A stretch of DNA of 64,000 nucleotides. Origin: Caballeronia sp. Lep1P3. Lineage in GTDB: Bacteria > Pseudomonadota > Gammaproteobacteria > Burkholderiales > Burkholderiaceae. This document shows, piece after piece, positions 1 to 9,567 of this stretch (its first letter is position 1; each line of letters begins with the position of its first letter). The translations under genes and the position numbers were made by a program. The notes under the pieces are model-generated. The model saw nothing but the letters and a program-made list of their open reading frames with translations. It ran no database searches and had not been told where the DNA came from. The stretch lies in assembly GCF_022879595.1 (NCBI RefSeq), contig NZ_CP084265.1, positions 1,798,001 through 1,862,000 of the forward strand, written 5' to 3'.

Positions 1-1
1 C

Positions 2-853
2 GTGCAGAAACTCGAAGCGCGCACGAACATCGCGCAGACCGTGCATTACGTCGATGACCGCGATCATAAGGATCGCCTGCTCGACCATCTGCTGCGCGAC
101 GCCGGGCTGGATCAGGCCATCGTGTTCACGGCGACCAAGAGCGATGCGGACCTGATCGCCAATCGTCTCTCCGACGCGGGTTTCGAATCTGCCGCGCTGC
201 ACGGCGACCTGCCGCAAGGCGCGCGCAATCGCACGATCCGCGCGCTGCGCGAGCGGCGCGTGCGCGTGCTGGTGGCAACGGACGTGGCCGCGCGCGGTAT
301 CGACATTCCGGGCATCACGCACGTTTTCAACTACGACCTGCCGAAGTTCGCCGAAGACTACGTGCACCGCATCGGCCGCACGGGTCGCGCGGGACGCAGC
401 GGCACGGCGGTGAGCCTCGTGCATCACGCCGAAACGGGTGCGTTGAAGCGCATCGAGCGCTTCGTGCGCGCGCCGTTGCCGGTGAACGTCGTCGTCGGTT
501 TCGAACCGCGCAAGTCGCCGCCCAAGAGCGGCTTCGGCGGCCGCGGCCGTCCGGGCGGCAGCAACGGCGGTCGCCGCTTCGGCAGCGGCAGCAGCAGCAA
601 CGGCGGTGGCAACGGGCGCGGCTACGGCCCGGGCAATGCGAGCGGCTACGGCAACAAGTCGAACACCGGGTCGCGCGAAGGTGGCTATCGTGAAGGCGGT
701 TATCGCGATGGCGGCTATCGCGGCAGCAACGCGGGCAGCGGCGATCGCGACGGCGGTTATCGCGGTGGCAATCGCGAAGGCGGTTTCGGCCAGCGCGACG
801 GCTACAGCGCACGCCGCAACGACGGTCCGCGCGCGCCGCGTCGTGGCAGCTGA
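2..853 (+). CDS. DEAD-box RNA helicase, C-terminal part (RhlE-like), 5'-truncated by window edge
   Basis: The visible 283 residues are the second RecA-like domain of a DEAD-box RNA helicase plus a disordered tail. Motif V (VATDVAARGIDIPG, about residues 94-107) and motif VI (HRIGRTGRAGRSG, about 121-133) are intact, so the ATPase/helicase half is functional as far as it is seen. From about residue 175 the protein becomes a Gly/Arg/Ser/Asn-rich tail with repeated GGYR and EGGYR units, an RGG-type RNA-binding extension common in RhlE-like helicases of beta-proteobacteria. The family unwinds short RNA duplexes in ribosome assembly, mRNA turnover or cold response. The N-terminal domain with the Walker A and DEAD motifs lies upstream of the window. 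RhlE is the likely subfamily, but without the N-terminus other DEAD-box types cannot be excluded. Confidence 0.9.
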   Translation: MQKLEARTNIAQTVHYVDDRDHKDRLLDHLLRDAGLDQAIVFTATKSDADLIANRLSDAGFESAALHGDLPQGARNRTIRALRERRVRVLVATDVAARGIDIPGITHVFNYDLPKFAEDYVHRIGRTGRAGRSGTAVSLVHHAETGALKRIERFVRAPLPVNVVVGFEPRKSPPKSGFGGRGRPGGSNGGRRFGSGSSSNGGGNGRGYGPGNASGYGNKSNTGSREGGYREGGYRDGGYRGSNAGSGDRDGGYRGGNREGGFGQRDGYSARRNDGPRAPRRGS

Positions 854-911
854 TCGGGCCGCGTAACGGTCGATCACTGGAGGGCTTCGACGCCCTCCTC
901 GATACTCAAAG

Positions 912-943
912 AAAACCGATGCCTTGCGCATCGGTTTTTTTTC
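912..943 (+). terminator. Rho-independent terminator of the helicase gene
   Basis: An 11-bp perfect stem (912-922 with 928-938, loop CTTGC) is followed by a run of T. It lies about 60 bp after the helicase stop codon. The rest of 944-1140 shows no coding signal and leads into the aceA upstream region. Confidence 0.9.
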
Positions 944-1142
944 GTCCGTCGCTTTATTTCACGATATGCAACGGCTTTTTGGGTCGCAAAAGACGTGCTG
1001 CGCGGCACAACGGCTTCCCTTGCGTCATGGGAAAGCCGTTTTCACATTATGCAACTCCACGTTCAAGCTGTTGATTATACGAGCCTAATTTCGTAGCGAA
1101 TTCTCCGAAAGACCGCTTCTTTTCGCGTTCCGACTTCCCTAG

Positions 1143-1158
1143 ACTCTTATATAAGAGT
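1143..1158. promoter_or_regulatory. Perfect 16-bp palindrome upstream of aceA (candidate operator/promoter)
   Basis: ACTCTTATATAAGAGT is a perfect palindrome in otherwise G+C-rich DNA, 99 bp before the aceA start codon. Its centre is TATA-rich and could overlap a -10 element. Such symmetry suggests a dimeric repressor or activator site controlling isocitrate lyase. Which protein binds it is not shown by the sequence. Confidence 0.45.
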
Positions 1159-1257
1159 TCAGCAAACGCACGCCGCCGACCACGGGGCCGCGACGCTCAA
1201 AGCTCAACCGCTTCGAAACAGGTTTCGTCGTAACGCCCAATCTCAAGGAGAAACGCC

Positions 1258-2565
<1,308 letters not shown>

Positions 2566-2600
2566 TGGCAGGCTGAATCAGGGAGAGCGGTGAACAGAGC

Positions 2601-2647
2601 GGCGGTGCTTGGCGCGACAGCTTGAACGCGCGCCGCGCACCGCCGTT
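2601..2647. terminator. Possible terminator hairpin between aceA and the convergent usp gene
   Basis: Nested inverted repeats (GGCGGTGC 2601-2608 with GCACCGCC 2637-2644, and GGCGCG 2611-2616 with CGCGCC 2629-2634) can form a long hairpin between the convergent genes. The following T-run is short (GTTTC), so termination is plausible but not strong. Confidence 0.4.
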
Positions 2648-2652
2648 TCACA

Positions 2653-3087
2653 TCAGCGATACACGATGACGGGAATCTTCGTATGCGTGAGTACGCGCTG
2701 CGTTTCGCTGCCGATGAGAAGGCTGCCGAGCCCGCGACGACCGTGCGACGCCATGAGGATGACGTCACAGCCGTTCTGCTCGGCGGCGTCGATGATGCCG
2801 ATGTAAGGCGCGGCCTCGATGCTCGTCACGCTCGTACACGCGACGCCCGCGACTTCCGCCGCGCGTTCGACGGCCTGCAGATGGTCGCGCGCCTCGCGTT
2901 CGGCGCGTGCGTGGAAGTCGTCGGGCGGCTCGACGGCGACGTCCGCGAACGGCGAATACGGATACTGCGGCAGGCACGCGTACGCGGTGATGCGGGCACC
3001 GACCGATTGCGCCAGGTCGATGGCGCCGTCGATGGCCTTCTGCGACAGTTCGGAGCCGTCGGTCGGCACCAGAATGTGCTTGAACAT
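2653..3087 (-). CDS. Universal stress protein, UspA family
   Basis: This is a 144-residue single-domain universal stress protein, a cytoplasmic nucleotide-binding protein made under growth arrest or stress. It begins MFKHILVPTDGSE, the canonical first beta strand with the adenine/ribose-binding aspartate. It ends with the ATP-binding loop GRRGLGSLLIGSETQRVL, the G-2x-G-9x-G-S/T pattern of ATP-binding members. The ATG at 3087 is preferred over one 27 bp upstream because GGAGGA lies immediately before it. It is convergent with aceA. The precise physiological role of this paralogue cannot be told from sequence. Confidence 0.93.
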   Translation of the reverse strand: MFKHILVPTDGSELSQKAIDGAIDLAQSVGARITAYACLPQYPYSPFADVAVEPPDDFHARAEREARDHLQAVERAAEVAGVACTSVTSIEAAPYIGIIDAAEQNGCDVILMASHGRRGLGSLLIGSETQRVLTHTKIPVIVYR

Positions 3088-3192
3088 GGCGTCCTCCTTC
3101 GAACGTCGGGTCACGTTTCATTGTAGTCAGGCAGCGGACTCGGCAACAGAACTCGATTTCGGCGGAAGGCGCCAGACGCATAGGAATCCGCA

Positions 3193-4107
3193 CTATTGGA
3201 TACCTTCGCCCCAATACCCCGGAGCGCTATACGTATGTTTCAGGAGATCGAGAAAGAGCCGCACGCGCAACGGCAAATGCCGCCTCTGGGGGAACACCGC
3301 ATGAATGCCGATCGGCGGCGCGGCGAAGGCGTCGAGTACCGTAACGAGCCGTCCCGCGCCGATATCCGCGCCCACTTCCCACCACGACCGCCATGCAAGA
3401 CCGCGCCCTTCGATACACCATTCGTGGAGCACCGCGCCGTCGGAGCATTCCATCGTTCCGGACACCTTGATCGTCACGACCTTGCCGTCTTGCTGGAATA
3501 CCCAGCCGCGCTGCTGATTGGCCGACGCCCCGAGCGCAAGGCAGTTGTGATCGGCGAGCGCGGCGAGTGTCGCCGGATTGCCGCGTCGCGCGAGATAGTC
3601 GGGCGACGCGACGCACACGCGCCGGTTTTCGCCCAGCTTGAGCGACACGAGCGACGAATCCGGCAGGTCGCCGAGCCGCACCGCGCAATCGAAGCCCTCG
3701 TTGACGAGATCGACCATGCGGTCCGTGAGATCGAGGCTCACGGAGACGTCTGGGTGCAGCGTCGTGAATCTGGGCACGAGCGACGCGACGTGACGCCGCC
3801 CGAAGCCCGCGGGCGCGGACACGCGCAAGTGGCCGCTCGCCTTCACGCCGCCCGCCGACACGCTCGCCTCCGCGTTCTGCATGTCGTTGATGATGCGCTG
3901 GCAGTCTTCGAGAAAAGCCGAGCCTTCGAACGTGAGCGTGATCTTGCGCGTCGTTCGCACGAGGAGCTTGACGCCGAGCCGCTCCTCGAGCGCGTCCAGT
4001 CTCCTGCCGATGACGGCCGGCGCGATGCCCTCTGCCTGCGCCGCCGCCGACAAGCTGCCCTTCGCCGCAACCGAGGCGAACGTCTCTATCTGTTTGAACC
4101 GATCCAT
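3193..4107 (-). CDS. LysR-family transcriptional regulator
   Basis: This 304-residue protein has the LysR layout: an N-terminal winged helix-turn-helix (MDRFKQIETFASVAAKGS onward, about residues 1-60) and a LysR substrate-binding domain (about 90-300). It belongs to the CrgA/DmlR-like branch, as shown by the SGHLRVSAPAGFGRRHV start of the effector domain. It is transcribed divergently from the haloacid dehalogenase gene, with about 140 bp between them. Because LysR proteins usually control the divergent neighbour, the dehalogenase is the likeliest target. The effector is unknown. Confidence 0.92.
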   Translation of the reverse strand: MDRFKQIETFASVAAKGSLSAAAQAEGIAPAVIGRRLDALEERLGVKLLVRTTRKITLTFEGSAFLEDCQRIINDMQNAEASVSAGGVKASGHLRVSAPAGFGRRHVASLVPRFTTLHPDVSVSLDLTDRMVDLVNEGFDCAVRLGDLPDSSLVSLKLGENRRVCVASPDYLARRGNPATLAALADHNCLALGASANQQRGWVFQQDGKVVTIKVSGTMECSDGAVLHEWCIEGRGLAWRSWWEVGADIGAGRLVTVLDAFAAPPIGIHAVFPQRRHLPLRVRLFLDLLKHTYSAPGYWGEGIQ

Positions 4108-4245
4108 GCGTCTTGTTCGTCAATGCGTGTCATCGCGAACAGATTAGGTATGTAAAAGTAAAAGATCAAGTGATCCGTCGATGCTTTTTCCATCACTTCG
4201 ATCACCAATAGAATCGACCCCGACCTCTTCATGGAGCGCACGGCT

Positions 4246-5025
4246 ATGTCGGCCATAACGACACACGCATCGTCATCCGGTTCGCCCGCCCTTCCCCGCG
4301 CAGTCATCTTCGACGCCTACGGCACGCTCTTCGACGTTCACTCCGTCATGGCCGCCGCCGAGCAGCTTTTTCCCGGCAACGGCAGCGCGCTGTCACAGCT
4401 TTGGCGTCAGAAGCAGATCGAATACAGCCAGGTTCGCACGCTCGCCGATCCGTCCGGTCGCCGCTACGCGCCGTTCTGGGACATCACGATCGACGCGCTG
4501 CGTCACGCCGCCGCGCGGCTCGGCCTCGCGCGCTCGCTGACCGCCACGGCCGAAAAGCGCCTGATGGACGAGTACGCATGCCTCTCCGCGTTCCCCGACG
4601 CGCTGCCCGCGCTCAACGATCTGCGCGAACGCTTCGGCCTGCCGCTCGGCATCCTGTCGAACGGCAATCCGCCGATGCTCGACATCGCCGTGAAAAGCGC
4701 CGGCATGACCGGACTGTTCGACCACGTCCTATCCGTCGATTCCGTGCGCGCGTACAAGCCCGCACCGGCCGCCTATGAACTCGGCGTGCGCGCGTTCGGC
4801 GCGGCGGCGCGGGAGATCGTCTTCGTGTCGTCGAACGGCTGGGACGTCGCGGGCGCGGGCTGGTACGGCTACGCGACGTTCTGGCTCGATCGCGCGGGCT
4901 TGCCGGTCGAGGAACTCGGCATCCGGCCGCGCGCGACGGGCCGCGACATGAGCGAACTCGTCGCGTTCATCGAAGGCGGCTGCGAGACAACGGGCGCTCG
5001 GCAGACGCCGGGCGCCGGCACTTAA
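4246..5025 (+). CDS. L-2-haloacid dehalogenase (haloacid dehalogenase type II)
   Basis: Hydrolytic dehalogenases of this type convert L-2-haloalkanoates to D-2-hydroxy acids, for example chloroacetate to glycolate. The N-terminal FDAYGTLFD motif (nucleophilic Asp about residue 23), the SNGNP motif II, the KPAPAAYEL motif III and the [15 protein letters not shown] motif IV are all present. They match the type II haloacid dehalogenase subfamily rather than HAD phosphatases. The ATG at 4246 is preferred to one at 4231 because GGAG lies about 10 bp upstream, but the choice is open. It sits between a divergent LysR gene and aceB, so a dehalogenation product such as glycolate or glyoxylate could feed malate synthase. 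That link is inference; many such proteins have unknown natural substrates. Confidence 0.88.
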   Translation: MSAITTHASSSGSPALPRAVIFDAYGTLFDVHSVMAAAEQLFPGNGSALSQLWRQKQIEYSQVRTLADPSGRRYAPFWDITIDALRHAAARLGLARSLTATAEKRLMDEYACLSAFPDALPALNDLRERFGLPLGILSNGNPPMLDIAVKSAGMTGLFDHVLSVDSVRAYKPAPAAYELGVRAFGAAAREIVFVSSNGWDVAGAGWYGYATFWLDRAGLPVEELGIRPRATGRDMSELVAFIEGGCETTGARQTPGAGT

Positions 5026-5068
5026 TAATCCCAACCAGAACCGTCTGACCGACCAAGGAGAAAACCAC

Positions 5069-6679
5069 ATGACGCAATCATCGGCTTCCATCGCGCTTCC
5101 GCAAGGCATGGCGATTTCCGGGGACATCGCGCCCGGTTTCGACGCGATCCTCACGCCCGAGGCGCTCGCGTTCGTCGCCGCGCTGCATCGCCAGTTCGAA
5201 CCGCGTCGCCAGGAGCTGCTCGCCGCGCGCGTCGAGCGCACGAAACGGCTCGACGCCGGCGAACGCCCCGGCTTTCTCGAGGAAACGAAAGCTATCCGCG
5301 AAGGCGACTGGAAGGTCGCACCGCTGCCGAAGGATCTGCAATGCCGCCGCGTGGAGATCACCGGGCCGGTCGAGCGCAAGATGATCATCAACGCGCTCAA
5401 TTCCGGCGCGGATTCGTACATGACGGACTTCGAGGATTCGAACGCGCCCGTCTGGGGAAACCAGATCGTCGGCCAGATCAATCTCAAGGAAGCCGTGCGC
5501 CGCACGATTTCGCTCGAACAGAACGGCAAGTCGTACGCGCTGAACGACAAGGTCGCGACGCTGATCGTGCGTCCGCGCGGCTGGCATCTCGACGAAAAGC
5601 ATGTCACGGTAGACGGCCAGCGCGTGTCGGGCGGCATCTTCGACTTCGCGCTCTTTCTCTTTCACAACGCGAAGGAACTGATCGCGCGCGGCAGCGGGCC
5701 TTACTTCTATCTGCCGAAGATGGAGAGCCATCTGGAAGCGCGCCTGTGGAACAACATTTTCGTCGCGGCGCAGGAAGGCGTCGGCATCGCGCGCGGCACG
5801 ATCCGCGCGACCGTGCTCGTCGAGACCATTCTGGCCGCGTTCGAGATGGACGAAATTCTGTACGAGCTTCGCGAGCACAGTTCGGGGCTCAATGCGGGCC
5901 GCTGGGATTACATCTTTTCGGCGATCAAGAAGTTCAAGAGCGATCCCGAGTTCTGCCTCGCGGACCGCTCCCAGATCACGATGACGGTGCCCTTCATGCG
6001 CGCCTACGCGCTCGAACTGCTCAAGACGTGCCACAAGCGCCAGGCGCCGGCGATCGGCGGCATGTCCGCGCTCATTCCGATCAAGAACGATCCCGCCGCG
6101 AACGACAAGGCGATGGGCGGCGTGCGCTCGGACAAGGCACGCGACGCCACCGACGGCTACGACGGCGGCTGGGTTGCGCATCCGGGTCTCGTGCCGGTTG
6201 CGATGGAAGAGTTCGTGAAGGTGCTCGGCGACAGGCCGAATCAGATCGACAAGCAGCGTCCCGATGTGCAGGTGACGGCACACGATCTGCTCGACTTCCG
6301 TCCCGAAGCGCCCATCACCGAGGCCGGCCTGCGCAACAACGTGAACGTCGGCATTCACTATCTCGGGTCGTGGCTCGCCGGCAATGGCTGCGTGCCGATC
6401 CACAACCTGATGGAAGACGCCGCGACCGCCGAAATCTCGCGCTCGCAAGTGTGGCAATGGATTCGCTCGCCGAAGGGCAAACTCGATGACGGTCGCAAGG
6501 TCACGGCGGCGATGGTGCGCGAGATCATCATCGACGAACTGGAAAAAGTGAAGCAGAGCGTCGGCGGCGGGGCAAGCGTCACGAAACCGTATGAACGCGC
6601 GGCGAAAATCTTCGAAACGATGTCCACGTCGGAACAGTTCACCGAATTTCTGACGCTGCCGCTGTACGAGGAAATCTGA
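5069..6679 (+). CDS. aceB: Malate synthase A
   Basis: This enzyme condenses glyoxylate with acetyl-CoA to malate, the second step of the glyoxylate shunt. At 536 residues it has the length of isoform A rather than the longer GlcB/isoform G. The segment [17 protein letters not shown] and the later [23 protein letters not shown] with catalytic acidic and arginine residues are characteristic. An AAGGAG Shine-Dalgarno 7-8 bp upstream supports the ATG. It starts 43 bp after the dehalogenase gene on the same strand, so the two may be co-transcribed. A hairpin at 6708-6741 closes the unit. Confidence 0.98.
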   Translation: MTQSSASIALPQGMAISGDIAPGFDAILTPEALAFVAALHRQFEPRRQELLAARVERTKRLDAGERPGFLEETKAIREGDWKVAPLPKDLQCRRVEITGPVERKMIINALNSGADSYMTDFEDSNAPVWGNQIVGQINLKEAVRRTISLEQNGKSYALNDKVATLIVRPRGWHLDEKHVTVDGQRVSGGIFDFALFLFHNAKELIARGSGPYFYLPKMESHLEARLWNNIFVAAQEGVGIARGTIRATVLVETILAAFEMDEILYELREHSSGLNAGRWDYIFSAIKKFKSDPEFCLADRSQITMTVPFMRAYALELLKTCHKRQAPAIGGMSALIPIKNDPAANDKAMGGVRSDKARDATDGYDGGWVAHPGLVPVAMEEFVKVLGDRPNQIDKQRPDVQVTAHDLLDFRPEAPITEAGLRNNVNVGIHYLGSWLAGNGCVPIHNLMEDAATAEISRSQVWQWIRSPKGKLDDGRKVTAAMVREIIIDELEKVKQSVGGGASVTKPYERAAKIFETMSTSEQFTEFLTLPLYEEI

Positions 6680-6707
6680 AACGCGCGCGAGGAGCCGCGT
6701 CGCGATG

Positions 6708-6741
6708 AACGGCTCGCGGGTTCGCGCCCGCGAGCCGTTTG
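6708..6741 (+). terminator. Terminator hairpin after aceB
   Basis: A perfect 13-bp stem (AACGGCTCGCGGG at 6708-6720 with its complement at 6727-6739) has a 6-nt loop and a short T-run. It is 28 bp past the aceB stop, so it probably terminates that transcript. It also argues against starting the next small gene at 6739. Confidence 0.7.
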
Positions 6742-6843
6742 TTCATGCGGCGCGCGCCACGGACGGAGCATGGCGTGTGCTACATTGCGCATCGTCTTTT
6801 TCAACGATTCAACCGTGGAGCGCACTCGCGTGCGAACGACAGC

Positions 6844-7104
6844 ATGAGCAATATCCAGCTCGATATCGAATGGACCGAAGCGGCATCGCGCAAAATCGAA
6901 AAACTGATGCCGCGCAATGCGAACAAGGACGCGTATCTGGCGCTGCCGCCGGTCGAATGCCTGCCGATGGAAGGCGATGTGCTCTTTCTCGGGCCGACCG
7001 GCAAGCAGCAGCCGTTCATCGTTGCCGAGCGTCAGTATCATCACGACGGCGACGCCGACTGGACCATCATTCTGATCCTCGACGTCCCGCACGAGACGCA
7101 CTGA
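6844..7104 (+). CDS. Conserved small protein of unknown function
   Basis: This 86-residue acidic protein begins MSNIQLDIEWTEAASRKIEK. It contains alternating short beta-like segments (DVLFLGPTGKQQPFIVAERQYHH, WTIILILDVP). I do not recognise a domain. It has no signal peptide or membrane segment, so it is probably cytoplasmic. An upstream in-frame ATG at 6739 would add 35 residues but lies inside the aceB terminator and encodes a poorly ordered Arg/His-rich stretch, so 6844 is preferred. No convincing Shine-Dalgarno is visible. It is convergent with the ABM-domain gene. Confidence 0.65.
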   Translation: MSNIQLDIEWTEAASRKIEKLMPRNANKDAYLALPPVECLPMEGDVLFLGPTGKQQPFIVAERQYHHDGDADWTIILILDVPHETH

Positions 7105-7123
7105 CGCGCGCGTTTCGCTCCGC

Positions 7124-7414
7124 TTAGAGCAGTTTGCCGGCGACGTGCACTTCGCCGTGTTCGTAAAGCTCGGGCGCCTTCGCGCGGAACGCCTGAATGT
7201 GCGCCGACTGGCCGTGCTCCGCGAGCGCGGCTTCGCTTTCCCAGCGCTCGACGAAAATGAACCGGCGCGGCTCCTTGATGTCCCGATGCAGGTCGTACTG
7301 GAGCGCGCCGCGTTCCTTGCGCGTCGGTTCGACGTTGGCTTCCAGCACTTTCCTCAGTTCCTCTTCCTTTCCGGGCTTGGCCACGAATATGGCCACGACG
7401 GCGACTTCCTGCAT
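7124..7414 (-). CDS. Antibiotic biosynthesis monooxygenase (ABM)-domain protein, putative quinol monooxygenase
   Basis: This 96-residue protein has the dimeric ferredoxin-like ABM fold. Typical features are the N-terminal strand VAVVAIFVAKPGKEEELRKVL, the middle RKERGALQYDLHRD segment, and FIFVERWESEAALAEHGQSAHIQAF, which includes the family's W-x-S/D-x-x-A-L-x-x-H pattern. YgiN-type members oxidise quinols or small aromatics; others have no known substrate. AGAGGAGAAACGT directly before the ATG at 7414 fixes the start over one 24 bp upstream. Its 5' side holds the structured, terminator-bearing element at 7499-7690 on the same strand, which may be a leader or an independent small RNA. Confidence 0.85.
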   Translation of the reverse strand: MQEVAVVAIFVAKPGKEEELRKVLEANVEPTRKERGALQYDLHRDIKEPRRFIFVERWESEAALAEHGQSAHIQAFRAKAPELYEHGEVHVAGKLL

Positions 7415-7498
7415 ACGTTTCTCCTCTTTCAAAAGCAATTAAAACCGGAAGCATAAACGCGGGCTGAAAAGCGCGCCTGCGCGCCGTTTAATGCGCGG

Positions 7499-7533
7499 AA
7501 AAGAAAAAGCCCGCGTTTCGATGAAACGCGGGC
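7499..7533 (-). terminator. Strong Rho-independent terminator, minus strand
   Basis: An 11-bp perfect stem (GCCCGCGTTTC at 7509-7519 with its complement at 7523-7533, 3-nt loop) is followed on the minus strand by TTTTTCTTTT. It lies upstream of the ABM gene and downstream of the candidate RNA element, so it must end a transcript that starts to its right. No protein gene ends there. Confidence 0.85.
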
Positions 7534-7537
7534 AAAA

Positions 7538-7690
7538 GCCGTCGCCCTACGAGGATAGGCGACGGGGCCATCGGGGCTCGCGTGCCACGAGCCGTCATCT
7601 GTTGTCTGATTCGGAATGCTTGACTGAAGGTTCTGGTGCGCCGCATCGAGCGAATCGCGCCATGCACGCAATGTACTGGCCCCGCCGATT
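7538..7690 (-). ncRNA. Candidate structured small RNA or leader element
   Basis: The minus-strand sequence can close an 11-bp long-range stem (plus coordinates 7560-7570 with 7677-7687, one G-T pair) around about 105 nt. Inside is a GGCTCG/CGAGCC hairpin. The 3' arm of that stem overlaps the 5' arm of a second hairpin (7539-7546 with 7558-7565), so the two are mutually exclusive, as in attenuators and riboswitches. A TATAAA box on the minus strand at 7692-7697 would place a start near 7685, at the beginning of the closing stem; no good -35 is seen. On the plus strand the same stem is followed by seven T, so transcription in that direction is also possible. No known RNA family is recognised. 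The adjoining stretch 7700-7826 shows no gene. Confidence 0.35.
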
Positions 7691-7826
7691 TTTTTATAAG
7701 CTATTGCGCACATTTCGCGATAAAAAGAATCCTCTGCGCAATATGCGAGCAGAAATGCATAGCAGGCATATCAAAAGCTTTAATCCGCGGCCATAGCTTC
7801 GAAATGTCGTGCGAAGAAAGGAACGC

Positions 7827-7856
7827 ATAAAAAAACCGCCTCGCGAGGAGGCGGTT
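7827..7856 (-). terminator. Terminator of bamC
   Basis: A 9-bp perfect stem (AACCGCCTC 7834-7842 with GAGGCGGTT 7848-7856) is followed on the minus strand by a T-run. It is about 55 bp after the bamC stop codon. Confidence 0.85.
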
Positions 7857-7909
7857 CGCATGCGATGGCAGCGGCAACGCGCGAGTCGAAACGCGCGAAG
7901 CCGACGCGC

Positions 7910-9139
7910 TCAGCTGATCTGGCCTGCCAGCAGCGCCATGATCTGCCGGGCTTGAGGCGAGGAATCCACCTGCCCCTTGTCGTCGACAATCGCGACGCGC
8001 GTTTGACCTTCCGTGATCGCTCGCACGTTCACCTGATATTGCTTGGCCTTGATCTCCATGCGGCCATGAAAGACCTGGCTCCAGAAGCCCTGTTCGCGAG
8101 CGGACTTGTCGTTCGGATCGACATAGCGCACGTAATACACGCCGCGCGCGCGGTCGCGATCGTCCACCGTGAAGTTCGCACGATCGAGCGCGGTGCCCAC
8201 GTGCAGCCACGCGCGGTCGTAGGCTTCCGGCAAGGTCATTTGCGCGGACGTGGCGGCGGGCACGGCCTCATTATTGACCGGGCTATTGGCCGCGTTCGTC
8301 ACGTTTTGCGCGGCGATAGCGGCGGCTTTCGCATCGCCGGCCTTCGCCTGTTGCGCATTACCGGCGTTCGCCGTGCTACCGGCGTTGGCCGAAGCGCCCG
8401 AATCGGTCGCGCCGGCGGCGCCCGACGCCTGACGCGAATCCGCCATGGCGAGCGACGACATCATGCGCTTCAGATATTCGTTCTCGAGCGCCGGATCGTT
8501 CGGGCGGGCTTGCCACTGGCTCGAATCGTTGTTGACGCCCGTCAACGCCTCACGCATCCCCTTCTGGCTGATGAACACGTAGGTGCCGCCGTTCGGCGCG
8601 GCTTCGAGACGCGTGCGGTACTTGTTGCGCTCGGCCGTGACATACGAATTGCCCGTGGCCTTCGCGAGCGTGTCGCGAATGAGGCCGTCCGAAATCTGCG
8701 GATGCGTTTCGTTCCAGTCGGTCTCCATCACGCCCTTGTCGCGCGAATCGACGACGAGCAGAAAGCCCTGCTCCTGCCAGAAACGGCGAATCTGCGGCCA
8801 GACCTGATCGGGCGACTTGCCGTCCACGACGAGCCAGCGCTCGGCGCCGTCGCGCTGAATACGCAGGCCCGAGACGGGCGGCACCACGGTGGGCGCGCTC
8901 GGCGCGACTTTCTGAACCTGCTGGAGGTCCGACAGCGACGCCTGTCCGCTTTGCGGCGGCAGCGAGCGCTGGTCGACCGCTTCGTCGAGAAGGTTCGGCG
9001 GAACGGCGAGCGACGATTGCTTCGAGCGCTGATCGCTCTTGTAGTTGATCGCGGTGGGGGAAGACGTGCCGCATCCCGCCACGATTCCGGCCACCGTAAA
9101 GAGCGCAGCCACCCGCTTGGTTACACGAAAATCTGTCAT
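7910..9139 (-). CDS. bamC: Outer membrane protein assembly factor BamC (NlpB)
   Basis: BamC is a lipoprotein subunit of the BAM complex that inserts beta-barrel proteins into the outer membrane. The 409-residue protein starts with a basic n-region and hydrophobic core ending GIVAGC, so the lipidated cysteine is residue 23. It is followed by the unstructured INYKSDQRSKQSSLAVPPNLL segment that in BamC wraps around BamD. Two helix-grip domains follow (about 85-225 and 300-409), separated by an Ala/Gly/Asn-rich linker. In many proteobacteria bamC follows dapA; here the upstream neighbour is a divergent gene instead, so it has its own promoter region. Start codon 9139 is consistent with the signal peptide. 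Confidence 0.92.
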   Translation of the reverse strand: MTDFRVTKRVAALFTVAGIVAGCGTSSPTAINYKSDQRSKQSSLAVPPNLLDEAVDQRSLPPQSGQASLSDLQQVQKVAPSAPTVVPPVSGLRIQRDGAERWLVVDGKSPDQVWPQIRRFWQEQGFLLVVDSRDKGVMETDWNETHPQISDGLIRDTLAKATGNSYVTAERNKYRTRLEAAPNGGTYVFISQKGMREALTGVNNDSSQWQARPNDPALENEYLKRMMSSLAMADSRQASGAAGATDSGASANAGSTANAGNAQQAKAGDAKAAAIAAQNVTNAANSPVNNEAVPAATSAQMTLPEAYDRAWLHVGTALDRANFTVDDRDRARGVYYVRYVDPNDKSAREQGFWSQVFHGRMEIKAKQYQVNVRAITEGQTRVAIVDDKGQVDSSPQARQIMALLAGQIS

Positions 9140-9345
9140 GTCTGGAAAGTCCTTCCGCTACGCCACGGGTTCGTCCGTGGATCAACCCAGCATTTTACCG
9201 GTCCCGCGCAGCGCCGTGCAAAAACACGGTTGAGCGTCTTGCGCGCCGGCATCCGGAAAATCGCTGCGATTCGTCAATTGCATGTTCGTCGCGCCTTGCG
9301 TCATCGCGCATTCGGTCGCGAGCAAAGTCCGCCCTCGCCATGACG

Positions 9346-9374
9346 ATTACACTCCTCCGGCCAAGAATTGACAA
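9346..9374 (-). promoter_or_regulatory. Candidate sigma70 promoter for bamC
   Basis: On the minus strand TTGTCA (9369-9374) and TGTAAT (9346-9351) are separated by 17 bp, close to the sigma70 consensus. It would give a leader of about 200 nt before bamC. The rest of 9140-9567, a divergent intergenic region of 428 bp, holds no convincing gene; it must also contain the promoter of the DUF2844 gene. Confidence 0.35.
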
Positions 9375-9567
9375 TTTATGACACTCGCGAAAATCGTCAA
9401 CGGGCCGCGCCGATTTTCGCAACGTCTTGTTTTGTCGAAGCATTCGCCTTCCCGCATCAGCGATCACCGGCTTTTTTGACGCCTTTGTCCCCGTATCGGC
9501 GGATCACGCATTCGTCCTAGAATCCAATCTCAAAAATAGGACTACTCCCAAAACATTCGGAGAGACG

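Noticed and set aside
660..780. Possible CRISPR-like or satellite repeat (GGCGGTTATCGC-type units)
   Set aside because: The repeats are in-frame codons for GGYR units of the helicase tail, without spacers of constant length.
6739..6843. Upstream start for the small gene after aceB
   Set aside because: The start lies inside the aceB terminator and the added residues look non-coding.
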